Positions 25,547 to 36,912 of a stretch of DNA of 64,000 nucleotides are shown one piece after another (position 1 is the first letter of the stretch; every line of letters starts with the position of its first letter). The notes below the pieces were generated by a model, which was not told the origin of the DNA, made no database searches, and saw only the letters and a list, made by a program, of their open reading frames with translations. The stretch is from Hirudinaria manillensis. Taxonomy: Eukaryota; Annelida; Clitellata; Hirudinida; Hirudinidae. Made by a program: the position numbers and the translations under genes. The stretch lies in NCBI GenBank assembly GCA_034509925.1, contig CM067535.1, positions 4,081,001 through 4,145,000 on the forward strand, read 5' to 3'.

Positions 25547-26067
25547 AGTGAGTGAGTGAGTGAGTGAGTGAGTGAGTGAGTGAGTGAGTGAGTGAGTGAG
25601 TGAGTGAGTGAGTGAGTGAGTGAGTGAGTGAGTGAGTGAGTGAGTGAGTGAGTGAGTGAGTGAGTGAGTGAGTGAGTGAGTGAGTGAGTGAGTGAGTGAG
25701 TGAGTGAGTGAGTGAGTGAGTGAGTGAGTGAGTGAGTGAGTGAGTGAGTGAGTGAGTGAGTGAGTGAGTGAGTGAGTGAGTGAGTGAGTGAGTGAGTGAG
25801 TGAGTGAGTGAGTGAGTGAGTGAGTGAGTGAGTGAGTGAGTGAGTGAGTGAGTGAGTGAGTGAGTGAGTGAGTGAGTGAGTGAGTGAGTGAGTGAGTGAG
25901 TGAGTGAGTGAGTGAGTGAGTGAGTGAGTGAGTGAGTGAGTGAGTGAGTGAGTGAGTGAGTGAGTGAGTGAGTGAGTGAGTGAGTGAGTGAGTGAGTGAG
26001 TGAGTGAGTGAGTGAGTGAGTGAGTGAGTGAGTGAGTGAGTGAGTGAGTGAGTGAGTGAGTGAGTGA
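25547..26067. repeat. (TGAG)n array, 521 bp, uninterrupted
   Basis: About 130 perfect copies of TGAG (CTCA on the other strand) without a single visible interruption. The bordering bases AAGATGAGATAG on the left look like degenerate units. It produces a 190-codon THSL-type frame on the minus strand that is not a gene. Confidence 0.98.
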
Positions 26068-27285
26068 TTAGACATAGATATCAATAAATTGTCTCTACCA
26101 AGAAATTTCCACTATTAACAATCGCTTAGTTGGCTTAATCCCTATAAATGAATATTAATTAGCTGATTCATGTTTATTCACCTCATGTTTTATTCATTAG
26201 TGGATTGACATCTATTCCTTGAGGGCTAAGAATAGCATTAGCGGAGATTTTCTTTCCATCCGTGACGTCATCTGGAGTGGGGAGGAGCAATTGCTGATGA
26301 AGGTCCTAATTTATAAATAGAAAATGTTGTTATTACTTTCTCTAAATTTGACTATTATTATTATTATTATCATTATTAATCTCCATTAACAATCATTTAA
26401 TATGTAATTCATCCAATAGCTTCTAATTTTAAATGTTTGAAAATTAATATTAAGTTTATTTAAATAAATATTTATTTAATTATTTCATAGAAAAGAATAT
26501 TTAGCTTATTCTTTTAAGATATATTTTTATTTTGGATACCACCTGACAACGATGATGATAATGATGGACAAACCTTCTTTTGTATAAAAATGGATTGACT
26601 TGTAGACACGTGTATTCATTTTGAGAATACTTTTTTTCAGAGATAATATCAATAAATTTAAACAAATTTCTGACGGTTTATTGGAAATTTAAATCTCGAT
26701 TTTTAATATTTTTACCAATTAAAACTTAAACCCACTTATATTTAATGAACAAAAATCTTTCTGATCAGGAAATTCGATTGAAACTCAAATTGTCTACGTC
26801 CCTTATGTGTAAGTGTAAAAAATCAATGGTAGTAATAACAATTATTATCATGATTATGATCATTGTCACCATATCATCATCATCATCACTGTTTAGAAAG
26901 AATAACAATAAAAAGCGACGACGATAAGTTTCTTTTTTACAATCTCGTCAAAGTTAATTTCTAATCTCGATGCTTGATGTTCACTAACAAGTGATGCAAA
27001 AAAAATATTAATTCAAATCCCCATTAAATATAAACCTTAAATGTCGTCGTGGTTGATGGCGTCAATCGTTCGTCAGATGATTGATTTCAATCGCTCCCTC
27101 AAAACCGAAAAGAGCCAAAAAGTAAACACCCAAAAAAAATGTTTAGACATCTAATAATATTAATATTATTAACAATATTAATAATCATCATCGTCGTCGT
27201 CGTCATCATCATCACTCCACAATGATCGTGAAATTCATAAAAGTCCTTTCACAACAACAACAGTAGCAGCAGCAAGGCTATCCAC

Positions 27286-30200
27286 TCATGTCTTTGAGGT
27301 CTTGGAGTGCAAATCGTTGATCATAAGACAGGCAAAGACAGTCATCACCATCCTTGACTTGACCTCCACGATGTCCTCAGGTAGGGCGTAGACCCCTGCC
27401 CCGATCTTACGGGCAGTCGTTATGGCGTACTTTGCCCTATCCAATTTGTCCTTCGGAAATAAAAAAAAAAGATTATTGTTATTATTAATAAAATAAACAA
27501 TTGAAACTTAATCAAGTAATTTCTGGAGCATAATAGTAATAGTCTCATCTTTCACCCTTTACATCTGCCGTATAATTCTAATTTCATCATCGCCGTAATC
27601 ATCGTCATTGTCATCGTCATCATCGTCGTCGTTGTCGTCTTCACCAATCCTCTGAACCTGTTCCGAGTTTCCGGTCTTGACGTGTCCATAGTTGACCGCT
27701 CCCTTCTTGCAGGCGTCGATGACGTCTAGTAGGACGTGGACGTCGGAGATGCTCGCGTCGCTGAAGCTGCTCAGAGAGGTCGTCTTCTTGGCCTTCTTCA
27801 ACTGGAGAACGGCCGATCGGACGGATGGAATGATTAGGAGAATGAATGACGGGATGATGGATGGACGGTCAGGCGGGTGGACAGACTGATGGATGGATGG
27901 ACAGTCGGATGGACGGGCGAACGGAAGTAAGGAAAAAACAAAAGAGAATCTCACGAAGAGTGATAGTAATATTTAATTAACCTTGTCGTTGACCCAATCA
28001 ATGATCTCCTTGTCCGTTATGAGTTCCTTGGATCCTGCCAGTTTGCTGAGGATGCTTATTGTGTAGGCCTTCATCAGCTGCCATATCAGGGCTGGGTGGA
28101 TGGAGCAAGAGCCATCAGAACGATGTGAATGAGTGAATGAGTGACATCAATGATGTTTCGACGACGGTAATGCTGATGATGATAGTAGGGGTGATGACTA
28201 TGATAATGATAATGATCTTGAACGGTCATACCAACCTAGGGTCAAGGTCCTGTTACAGTCGTAAATGTCCTTTCCATCGATTCCGACGAGTGAAAATTTG
28301 GAGCTCTTTCCAAGCTCCACGACGTAGTTGCAGTTCTCTAAGGGTTGGATGGACGTATTGATTGATCGATTGATTGATTGATTGATTGACGGATTGGTTG
28401 ATTGATTGGATTAAATTGACTTTAATTAGCTTATCGATTTGTAATTTAATAACTTATAAAACTATTCCTTAATTTTCTATGAAATTAGGTTAATTATGAA
28501 ATAACTATTAATCTATTTAATCTAATTATTACGTTAATCTAAATTAATCTATGAAATTACGTTAATATTGGCTAATATTTATTCAAAAAAAAAAAAACGG
28601 ACAACCTATCTTTTCCATGACCTCCTTTATCCTGTGAAAGTCCTTTATGACCCTGTTCTGCTTGACCACGCCCGGTTTGATGACGTCATACAGCTGGAGC
28701 ATAACCAGGCCGTCACTCAGGTCACTGTACAAGTGGTTCACGTACGGAGACACGCCCAGGCTGTTCATCCAGTTTCGATAGCCTGGGGGAAAAATGGCGA
28801 CCTTCATGAAGACCATGACGATGACGTCAATGAAGACGATGACGTTGATTGTTGTGGTGGCGGGTCAGACTATGGTCATCTATGACGTCGACTCAATCTG
28901 GCGGTTATGATAATTGTTATACTGGACTTGCATCGTCGGCATCATCATCATCAGCAATCATTATTTATTTTATTTTTTATTTATTTATTCAAACTGAAGG
29001 GCCCAATAGGACCACTAACACAGTTTTCGATTTCCAATTCGAGCAAGGACAAATTACAATGACAGTATGAATCAGGATGGCGATAATGACTACAATGAGA
29101 GTTAGTTATATGTAAGGTATTTGCTAAGATCAAAGTCTCTTATAAGTGCATTGAATCTAGAAACGGTTGTAGCATTAATAAAATCAGGTGGTAATGAGTT
29201 CCAAGGTTGAACAATCCTATTGCAAAAAGAATATTTGACGACGTCGGTAGAAAATTTGCATTGCTTTAGCTTGAGATTGTGACCCCTTGTGCCGCGATAA
29301 CTTTGAAGAACCAGGAAATGTTTCAGGGGAGAGTCTACAAAACCCTTCAGCAGTTTGAAGCAGAAGGTCAAGTCGGCCAAGTACACTATCATCATCATCA
29401 TTCATTACCACCACCATCATCTCACTATCATCGTCGTCGTCATCACTACTCACTTTTCTCCTCTCTAGTCTCTTCCATAATCTTCTCCAACTCGACCATC
29501 TCCTCGGTTGTGATGTCCAGTGCAGCATAGTTGTTGAATAGGTTTGCCACGAATGCCAGGTTCAACTTCTGATTGCCATCAACGATGTCCTGAGCCGAAA
29601 TGAAACTCCTGCAGCTTATTTTCTCCGCCTCTTTCAGGGTTGCCTCCGCCCTCGCGAGCGGATCTGATACCTGATTGGACGACCGGTTGTGACACGTGAC
29701 ACTAATTTATGAATATTAAAAGCGCCGAATATATGCGTGTGCTCCATATTTCTAAGTAACTCTAAATAAACGTGAGCTTGTTTTTTATTATAATTCTAAC
29801 AAATTATACATTTATTATATCGTAATATTTGTGAGACACTTTAAAACAAAGAAAAAATTAAATTCGATTCAAAATAACTCACTCATCCCGCTCTAAAAAA
29901 AACCAAAACACCACCATCACCCACCCTTTCCGGGTCAAGGGTCACTTTGGCCTCCTTGGGGGAAATCCTGTGGAGGAGATGGATGTAGGCCACTGAATCG
30001 CTGATGTCCGGCCCGAAGTTGGCGATTCGCCGGCCACAGGAGGACCTGGAAAGGTGGTAGTTGACCCAGCGAAGCAGGATCTCCTCCGGCGAAAGTTTCT
30101 GAAAGTCCTCGAGAGTCGAACCGTCGTCGACCAATAGGATGAGACCGGGATGATCGAATAGGTTGATGTCCGAGATGAGCCCGATCTGTGATGACAACGA

Positions 30201-33200
30201 CGATGATGATGAGGAGGAGGAGTGTGATGATGATGATGATGATGAATAGTGATAACTAAGATCGTTAGCCACGGTGATGATGAGGAGGCTAGTGATGACG
30301 ACGATGATGATGATTTAGAAAAGCAGACATCACAACCTGCACCTACCCTGATGATCTGCCAGAGGAGACCGAGTACCAGGTGCGGTCTGCCGGTCTTCAA
30401 GTCCTCTGGTCCGATGTTGACGATGTTGCAGCCTATCGACTGGGCAGAGGTCAGAGCCAAGGTCAGATTCTCGTGGCTGTGGTAAATGCTCATGTTGTCC
30501 TTGTTTATTGCCCTCTCGTCGATGGTTCCCGGTTGGGAGAGATTGATCAACTTGCTGATGGGTGGATGGATGGATGGGTAGGTGAGTGAGTGAGCGAATG
30601 ATTGAGTGGGTGGGTTGATAAGTAAGTGAGTGGGTGAGCGAGTGAGTGAGTGAAAGAGTACTCTGTATAATTAGCCGCAAACCAGGGAAAAAATTAAAAT
30701 TCTCCCACGGCATTTTAAGCGGCTCCTAATTAATAATCAATGACCTTGACGATAATGTCAGTCCTAATCAATGATGGAAGGTGGCTAACATGTTTTCTCA
30801 TACAATTGGAATAATGTTCAATTGTCATTAGTGTTGGATGGATGGGTGGACGGATGGGAGGAGGGTAGGACGAATTGATAGAGTATTAAAAGCATTCAAA
30901 GAAATATAATTACTCAAAGTAACACAGTAATCAAAAAAAAAACTTTCCTCCTATAACCTGGTGACATTAGATGATGCATTGAGGCAGGAACATGATAACA
31001 AATGGTGACAATGATGATGATGCCGTAGATATTAATAATAATGATCTCTTATAGAACAACCGCAGCCACAAACAACCACCAACCAAAAGATGATTCCATC
31101 TGAACACTTGATGTACAAGTCCCTCGACTCTGGATCCAATGGAAGGTACTTCTTGCAGTCGCTGTCTTTCGCCAACTTCCTGTTGACGACGACGACGATG
31201 ATGATGATGATGATAGTAATGATAGTAATGTTAGTGATATTGATCTGAATTCTCTATAGGAGAGAGAGTGGGCTAAGATTGAAATATCGGCTCAACGAAG
31301 AGTGGATTGGACGAGTTCTAAACAACTGATAAATGCCTCACAATGGTCTCGTGATAATACTCAGATAGCAATTTCGATCGCAGAATCTTTTGCATTTTGT
31401 CATTCATAAATTCATTCATTCATTCCTTCATTCATTCATTCCTAGAATTGCCAACAGGCGTATCTAAATTTGACCCTCGCAAAAACTACTTTCGGTGTGA
31501 TTCCAATTCAGGATCAGAGGTCGAATTTTGATGACGATTTTTTAGAAATTAAACCATAAAATCTTTCTATTCCAAGGTAATTGTGAACGAAAAGGATCGC
31601 GAAGGTGATGACGACGACGATGACGACGACTTACTTGATGTCACTCCTCTGGTTTTCACAACTACCACTACCATCATCATCACTAGCAAGATGACCATTA
31701 TCGTCATCATCATCATAATTATCGTCGTCGTCGTCTTCACCTGTTTATCCAATCAGAGAAGGCAATCTGTTCCTCCTTTTTCACGGTATGCGTCGTTCCC
31801 TCAGCACTTGTGGCAGACATTCCACCATAATTATCCAGACCTGACCTCGTTATTATCTGGGTCAGGAACTTGCTGCCCACGTCGCATTGGTTCTTGATCG
31901 TGGCAAACATCTAGGCGTGAATAATAACTAATTAATCTTCTCCCATGGCTAAGATGCACCTTGATTGTAAGCTTATTACTATGCAATGCCCTGCGTGGAT
32001 ATTACAGTCGTGGGCGTGGTTTCATGATTCTGAGTAAATGCAACCATCAATTGTAAACAGCGCCTATCTTTAAGAATGAAATTTGTAGCTGAATTAATTA
32101 TGCAAATGAGGTTCTCAAAAGAACGGAAGGGCGTTGTCGGAATGGTGAAGATAATTAACATAATGGCTGCATTAAGGCATGGACGATGTTGAGATACATA
32201 CGCGTTGAGGTTTTGAATGAAACGACAACCACGGGCAACGACAACAACAGAGTTAGAGGTTAGGGTTAGGTTTAGGGTTAGGTTTAGGGTTCATCTTGTG
32301 TCAAACAGACACAAACAGGAAATGCCGACGGAAGTTCTCGTAGCGACTGCGACAAGTTTCAACAAGTTATACCTGTTTGAACTCTTCGAAATCCAACTGA
32401 CCATCCTTGATGTTCGTGTCCGCCTTTTCTAGTATGTCCCTGACCTCATAGGCAGGTATTCTGAGCCCTGCCAATGCCAGAGCATCGGGCAGCTCCGAGA
32501 CGCTGATGAAGCCGCTGTTGTCGATATCGACCTACGACGACGATGATGAAGAAGAAAAAGACGATGGCGTCCATTGACTTCTAAGCTCTCAATTGCTTGT
32601 TTATTGCCAATCAAATCTATGATCTTTTTCCGTGCGTTTTTTAATTCATTATTTAAAGAATAAAGTTATTTAAAAAAAAATAAATATAAAAATAACGAAT
32701 AAAGCATTTGAAGTAATGAATAATTAAGTTAAAGTAGAATGTCTCTAGCTTCATTCTAACCTCTGGATGACATTAGAACTCCAAGCTAATGTGTTCGAAA
32801 CCTAGCTCGAACTGCCGCCAAATTTCTAAATATGGCGCTACAAAATCGGCCCGGAAGCCAATTCCACGGCGCTACATAAATTGAACTTGTTAGGCTGACT
32901 TTGAGATAATGCGCTAAGTGCAGTGAAGGATCCATTACTGCTACCTGTAGCTACGACTCGATAAAGGTGAGTTTGTCTTGCTGATCATTAATTGTAAATT
33001 AATAATAATAATAATAATAACGATGGTAATAATAATGGTATTCATATTATCATAATCTAATAAATTATTATATTTGAAATTGATTCATAGAGTTATTATT
33101 TTTAACGGTAAAATTAATAACAGCAATAATAATAATTATTATAATAATTATTATAATAATATTAATAATAATTATAATAACAATAACAATGATATTATTA

Positions 33201-33657
33201 ATGATGATAATAATTATATTATTATTATCTATTATTAATATTACAATAATAATATGATTATAAGAATAATGATATTATTATCCCGAATCTGTTGTGGTGA
33301 ATCTGAATATATCTCCTGAATCAAGAATTTTGTTACCTGTACGACTAGTTCAAAGTTCATTACATAAAACTCACTGATGAGAAAATCAATGGATTATATA
33401 TGATATCAGTTAATATTAAGAGACGAAACAATCGCATGAAGCTAGAAATATTATAAACAATAATGTTAATTAATAATTAATTACATTTACATTATTAATT
33501 GGTTATTAATTCATTAATATTATTAGTTAGTCGTTGCTGTTCTTGCTAGTTCAAGCGTTCATGTTCAGTTACGTAAATTTTAAAATGTCTTTCAAATTTA
33601 TAATATAACAATAATAATGATGATGATAATAATAATAATAATAATTATAATAATAAT

Positions 33658-33697
<40 letters not shown>

Positions 33698-33889
33698 TTC
33701 GCCATTGTCATTAATTTTAAGCAAGTTACATGGGCGTATATTTCTGACAATTAGAAGCATATTTAATAAAATAAAGACTTTAAAACCAAAAAATAAAGCA
33801 TAACGAACCTGTTTGAAAATCTCCCTCAGTTCTTCAATGCATTCCTCTTTCACGGAGACACTGTGCCTCGTGTGATTCGAATTTTCCAT
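27286..33889 (-). CDS. Plastin/fimbrin actin-bundling protein, 12 exons, 628 aa
   Basis: This cytosolic protein cross-links parallel actin filaments through two tandem actin-binding domains (four calponin-homology domains) controlled by an N-terminal EF-hand pair. Exons: 33889..33809, 32531..32373, 31910..31741, 31179..31084, 30554..30347, 30185..29921, 29663..29454, 28782..28606, 28337..28236, 28091..27982, 27801..27658, 27450..27286. All phases join (1887 nt); human plastin-3 has 630 aa. Recognisable blocks are the EF loop [14 protein letters not shown]1 with [30 protein letters not shown] and [11 protein letters not shown]2 with [17 protein letters not shown]3 with [18 protein letters not shown] and [11 protein letters not shown]; and CH4 with [16 protein letters not shown] and [10 protein letters not shown]. 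The start Met is at 33889, giving a short leader before the EF hands. The C-terminus after CH4 differs from vertebrates ([11 protein letters not shown]). Confidence 0.96.
28965..29390 (-). mobile_element. 5'-truncated LINE (CR1/Jockey-like) 3' end
   Basis: On the minus strand, 29390 to about 29102 encodes the C-terminal tail typical of CR1/L2/Jockey-group reverse transcriptases: [43 protein letters not shown] and [10 protein letters not shown]. The stop is followed by a short 3' UTR and a terminal TTGAATAAATAAATAAA microsatellite-like tail (about 28965-28992), as expected for such elements. It lies in the plastin intron 28783..29453, in the same orientation as plastin. It is severely 5'-truncated and has no active reverse-transcriptase core. 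Confidence 0.8.
32258..32291 (+). repeat. Short interstitial telomere-like tract
   Basis: TTAGGG units with TTTAGGG variants, about five units, in the plastin intron 31911..32372. The animal telomere repeat is TTAGGG. It may be a repair scar or chance. Confidence 0.7.
32373..32531 (-). CDS. Plastin EF-hand exon
   Basis: Encodes both EF hands. The first loop is canonical (Asp at 1 and 3, Ser at 5, Gly at 6, Glu at 12). In the second, [15 protein letters not shown], the spacing is one residue longer than the usual D-x-N-x-D-G: counted from the glycine, position 1 is Thr and position 3 is Ile. The second site may therefore bind calcium weakly or not at all. Confidence 0.85.
32750..32830 (+). 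mobile_element. SINE/tRNA-like fragment in plastin intron
   Basis: AATGTGTTCGAAACCTAGCTCG resembles a tRNA B box and shares TGTTCGAAACC with the minus-strand piece at 18625. No ends or A box were found. Confidence 0.3.
33596..33702. repeat. (AAT)n tract in first plastin intron
   Basis: About 100 bp of AAT units with AATT interruptions. The intron 32532..33808 also holds AT-rich repeats at 32999-33285. Confidence 0.85.
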
Positions 33890-33944
33890 TCCCTGACGAA
33901 AGAAACGCCTCCGACTTCCACGCGAATTCACTTCTATGAATTAA

Positions 33945-34012
33945 CCAATTGGGCAGCCGGTTAACCAATTATGTAACCGATTAACCGATAGGTAACCGAT
34001 CAACCGATTTTT
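33945..34012 (+). promoter_or_regulatory. Repeated AACCRATT words upstream of plastin
   Basis: At least six near copies of (T)TAACCGAT/AACCAATT within 70 bp, starting about 60 bp 5' of the plastin start codon on the opposite strand. Several contain CCAAT/ATTGG cores, so they could be NF-Y-type promoter elements; this is inference. Confidence 0.35.
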
Positions 34013-35750
34013 AGCCGGACGGCTTTACAGGGTAAGACGGACTCCGACTTTTCTCGCCGCTCAGGTGAGTCAAAAAAAAGTCGGCACTCAAGTCTTATGA
34101 GAGGCCTATCTCAGTCTCAGCTGTGACTGGCGGACTATGATCTGACGACGTGTGTTTTTATATTAATCATCAGCTAAACATAACTCTACAACTTCCAAGG
34201 AGATTAGAAAAAATGTCAGCAATGAAGGCATTGTTTTCCTTGGAGGTGCAAAGCCCGTATTGAAATCTCGATCTTTGCATAAGAGGATGGATTGCGGGCA
34301 GTGCTCAGGCGTACGTGCCGGCATCTCTTTAGAGAAAAATAAAAATTTAACGTGAGAATTAAGGCTGGGACCTGGCTTAAAAAGTTAAATAGCGTATTGG
34401 ATCGGCTTATTGCAGTATTTAATATTTACTGACTAAAAAACCGAATTCTCAAAGATCAAAACATCTGACTAGAGATTTATTCGAGATTCAAATTCAAAGA
34501 ACACTTTCAAAATGTTTTGGATGGTCCCAAGCTTGTATGAGTGAAATTCCTCAAATCACAGCTTCATAGACACACAACAACCGTTTTCTTTTCAGCTCTT
34601 TATTTTTGGTATTATTTTGATTCCATGCTTTTATTGAAATGCTACAGGAAACCTCAAACTCGCTTTTAAGAATGCAACTTTTTGAAATAACATTCATTTG
34701 ATAATGTCAAATAAAGTAGTCACTAAATTTGTTGATTATTTTTTAATAATCAATATAATAATATCAAAGCATTATTTTAATTAATGATAAAAACTAATTT
34801 ATGTCTGTTTTATTACTTTTAAATAATAAAACCCGTCCTCATTTACAATACAAAACTAAATAATTGGTTGGACGTAGTTGGGTTGGAAATAACGGACATA
34901 TCTAATTTCGTTCTAATTTAGTCAGGAATGGAAAGTTGAGAACCAGAGACGATTCCGAAACGGAGCCCTTGATATCATTTGCAGACAAAATCGTCCTGGC
35001 GGCAATAATCAAAGCCCAAGAAGTGGCACTGACGCTGACCTCTGATGGCTTCACGCTTTCAAACAACATTCTCCATGCTATTCGCCATTTATCAAAGTGT
35101 CCAACCTCCTATCAAGTCCTATTACTGAAAATGACTTACTGGGTACAAAAAGATAGGATTCTTATCGGATCTAGTTCCAATTGGAGCACTGATTCAAATT
35201 TGCAAAGTTTTGCTTAGATACCCATCCAAAGAACAATAACAGGGTGGCCCTTGGACTTACACTCATTAATATATTGTTAAACCAAAAAAGTTTAAAATGT
35301 TTAATAGTTGAAGAATACTCAAATCACTGAAAGCCAATTACATCATTGTTTTGCCTTGGCTCAAGGCAGAGAAATATAAATGGATTCCAAAATCTATTCT
35401 CTTTTTGTTACTTATCAGCTCAGTGCATAGGTGATTCTCAAGACTGTGAACGTTTGAAATTTTAATCAACATTTTTATTTATTAATTTGAATAAGCTAAG
35501 TATAACTAAATTAATCATTCCATTTTAGTTAAATGGTCAAATTTCATGTAATTTCTGAAGCATTTTTCTAATAATAAGAATAATTAGAGACAGCATTAAT
35601 GTTTAACATAATTGTCAATCAGCTGAATCCAATTTGGTTTCTTGTGGCCGATTCATTTTGGCAGGCTAATAATTGATTATTTTTCAAATATTAGTTAGTA
35701 ATAAGCATCAAGTGAAGTAAAATCAATTGATACCACTTACTTGCTTTCCA

Positions 35751-36078
35751 TCACCAGCGCATTTTTGGCAGCCACTGGGAATTGATGCATTATTTTAAAA
35801 TATAAAAAAATTTTATGTTTTGAAAATAAATTTCAAATCTTACTGATAATTGTATGCCGGTCAAAAGTCCAGTAAAAAAACCCAAAACAAGTGACCCCTG
35901 AAATTAAATAATGGCTAATGTTAATATTTATGAAGCCATTGCAAAAGGCAATTTTAACATTTTAAATAATTCGATAAATACACTGATATAACATATAATT
36001 AGGCTGATATTTTAAAATCAGTAACAAACATATTTTAATACTCACTCCAATGAAAATTCCAGCAAGCAAAATAGGCAT
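35751..36078 (-). CDS. Candidate small membrane protein gene (low confidence)
   Basis: Three short segments with good splice signals: 36078..36046 (ATG start, then GTGAGT), 35897..35844 (after TTTCAG, ends before GTAAGA) and 35774..35751 (after CCCAG). Joined, they read MPILLAGIFIG, GSLVLGFFTGLLTGIQLS and WLPKMRW then stop: a 36-residue protein with one hydrophobic helix. The third segment is also followed by a strong GTAAGT donor at about 35743. If the first intron instead used the later GTATTA donor, the frame would continue through it and the gene would be longer with further exons. I do not recognise the product. Confidence 0.25.
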
Positions 36079-36912
36079 TTTCTTTTACTTTTCACGTAAT
36101 GCGTGAGAAATGAGTGATAATAAAGCTGAAAAGTCAAGCTTTGATTACTAGTCCCAATCCTTTTTATAATTTTCAGGCATGTGGTTTTTGGAATTTCCTT
36201 ACATCATTTCATTACAGCTGCAAGGCAAAAATATAAAATCCCAAAAGCAAACTGATTCACATGCAGCAGCTGGTAGCCAACACATCATCTTTTATTTCAG
36301 ATGAGTATGACAAATTTACATTACATTTATCATTTCACCTATTAAAGCCTATGGCCACTAAATGCGTAGTTAGCCAGCTACTTGCGTTGATCAGCCAACC
36401 ATTTCATCGTAGGCTATATCTTTTACCAATCATGCCATACCCTACCTTATTTCACGACTCAGGAAATCCATAGGAAACCAACAAAACATATGCATATCAC
36501 TTAACCTTTTGAAAGATAAATGTGCATGGGAAGCATTAATTAATTAATTAACCAACTATCAACTTCAAACAGTTAACTGAGAATGGCTGTGATCACAATC
36601 CTTAATTGCTGACCTCTTGCTTGACCCTAGTGATGTCCTGGGCTGGATCAAAAGGGTGCCATAACATGACCTGTGACTTCTCTATGCAGGTTCTTTAGTA
36701 CCAGAAACTGCATTTTCATGAATTTATGACATTGTAAGAGTCATGCAAATCATGTGATCAGTTAAAGCAAGACAAAATTGTATCTGATGATTTTTACAGT
36801 CACAAAATGGTTTATTTTCACTTTTGCCTGTGCATACAAGCTGCATATCAGCAGTTTCAAGCTGACAGAATGAAATTTGTTTATTAGTCAAACCAAATGC
36901 GTCATAAACTCT

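Larger units (their letters stand above)
23698..27285. other. Intergenic, SLC34 to plastin
   Basis: 3.6 kb of AT-rich DNA with a pentanucleotide array at its left edge and a large TGAG array in the middle. It should contain the SLC34 promoter and the plastin 3' UTR. No conserved exon was found on either strand. Confidence 0.6.
33890..36912. other. Mostly unexplained intergenic DNA
   Basis: 3 kb between plastin and the orphan gene pair. The plastin promoter should lie at the left edge, where there are repeated AACCGAT-like words at 33955-34012 (AACCAATT, AACCGATT, AACCGATA, AACCGATC). A plus-strand frame of about 90 codons at 34936-35217 has no hydrophobic or domain signature that I recognise. 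A possible microprotein gene lies at 35751-36078. Confidence 0.5.

Noticed and set aside
25506-26084. 192-codon Thr-His-Ser-Leu repeat protein; also considered as a CRISPR-like or satellite array
   Set aside because: Pure TGAG microsatellite without spacers; the frame is a by-product.
34936-35217. 93-codon plus-strand frame
   Set aside because: No domain, no splice support and no homology that I can recognise; left unannotated.
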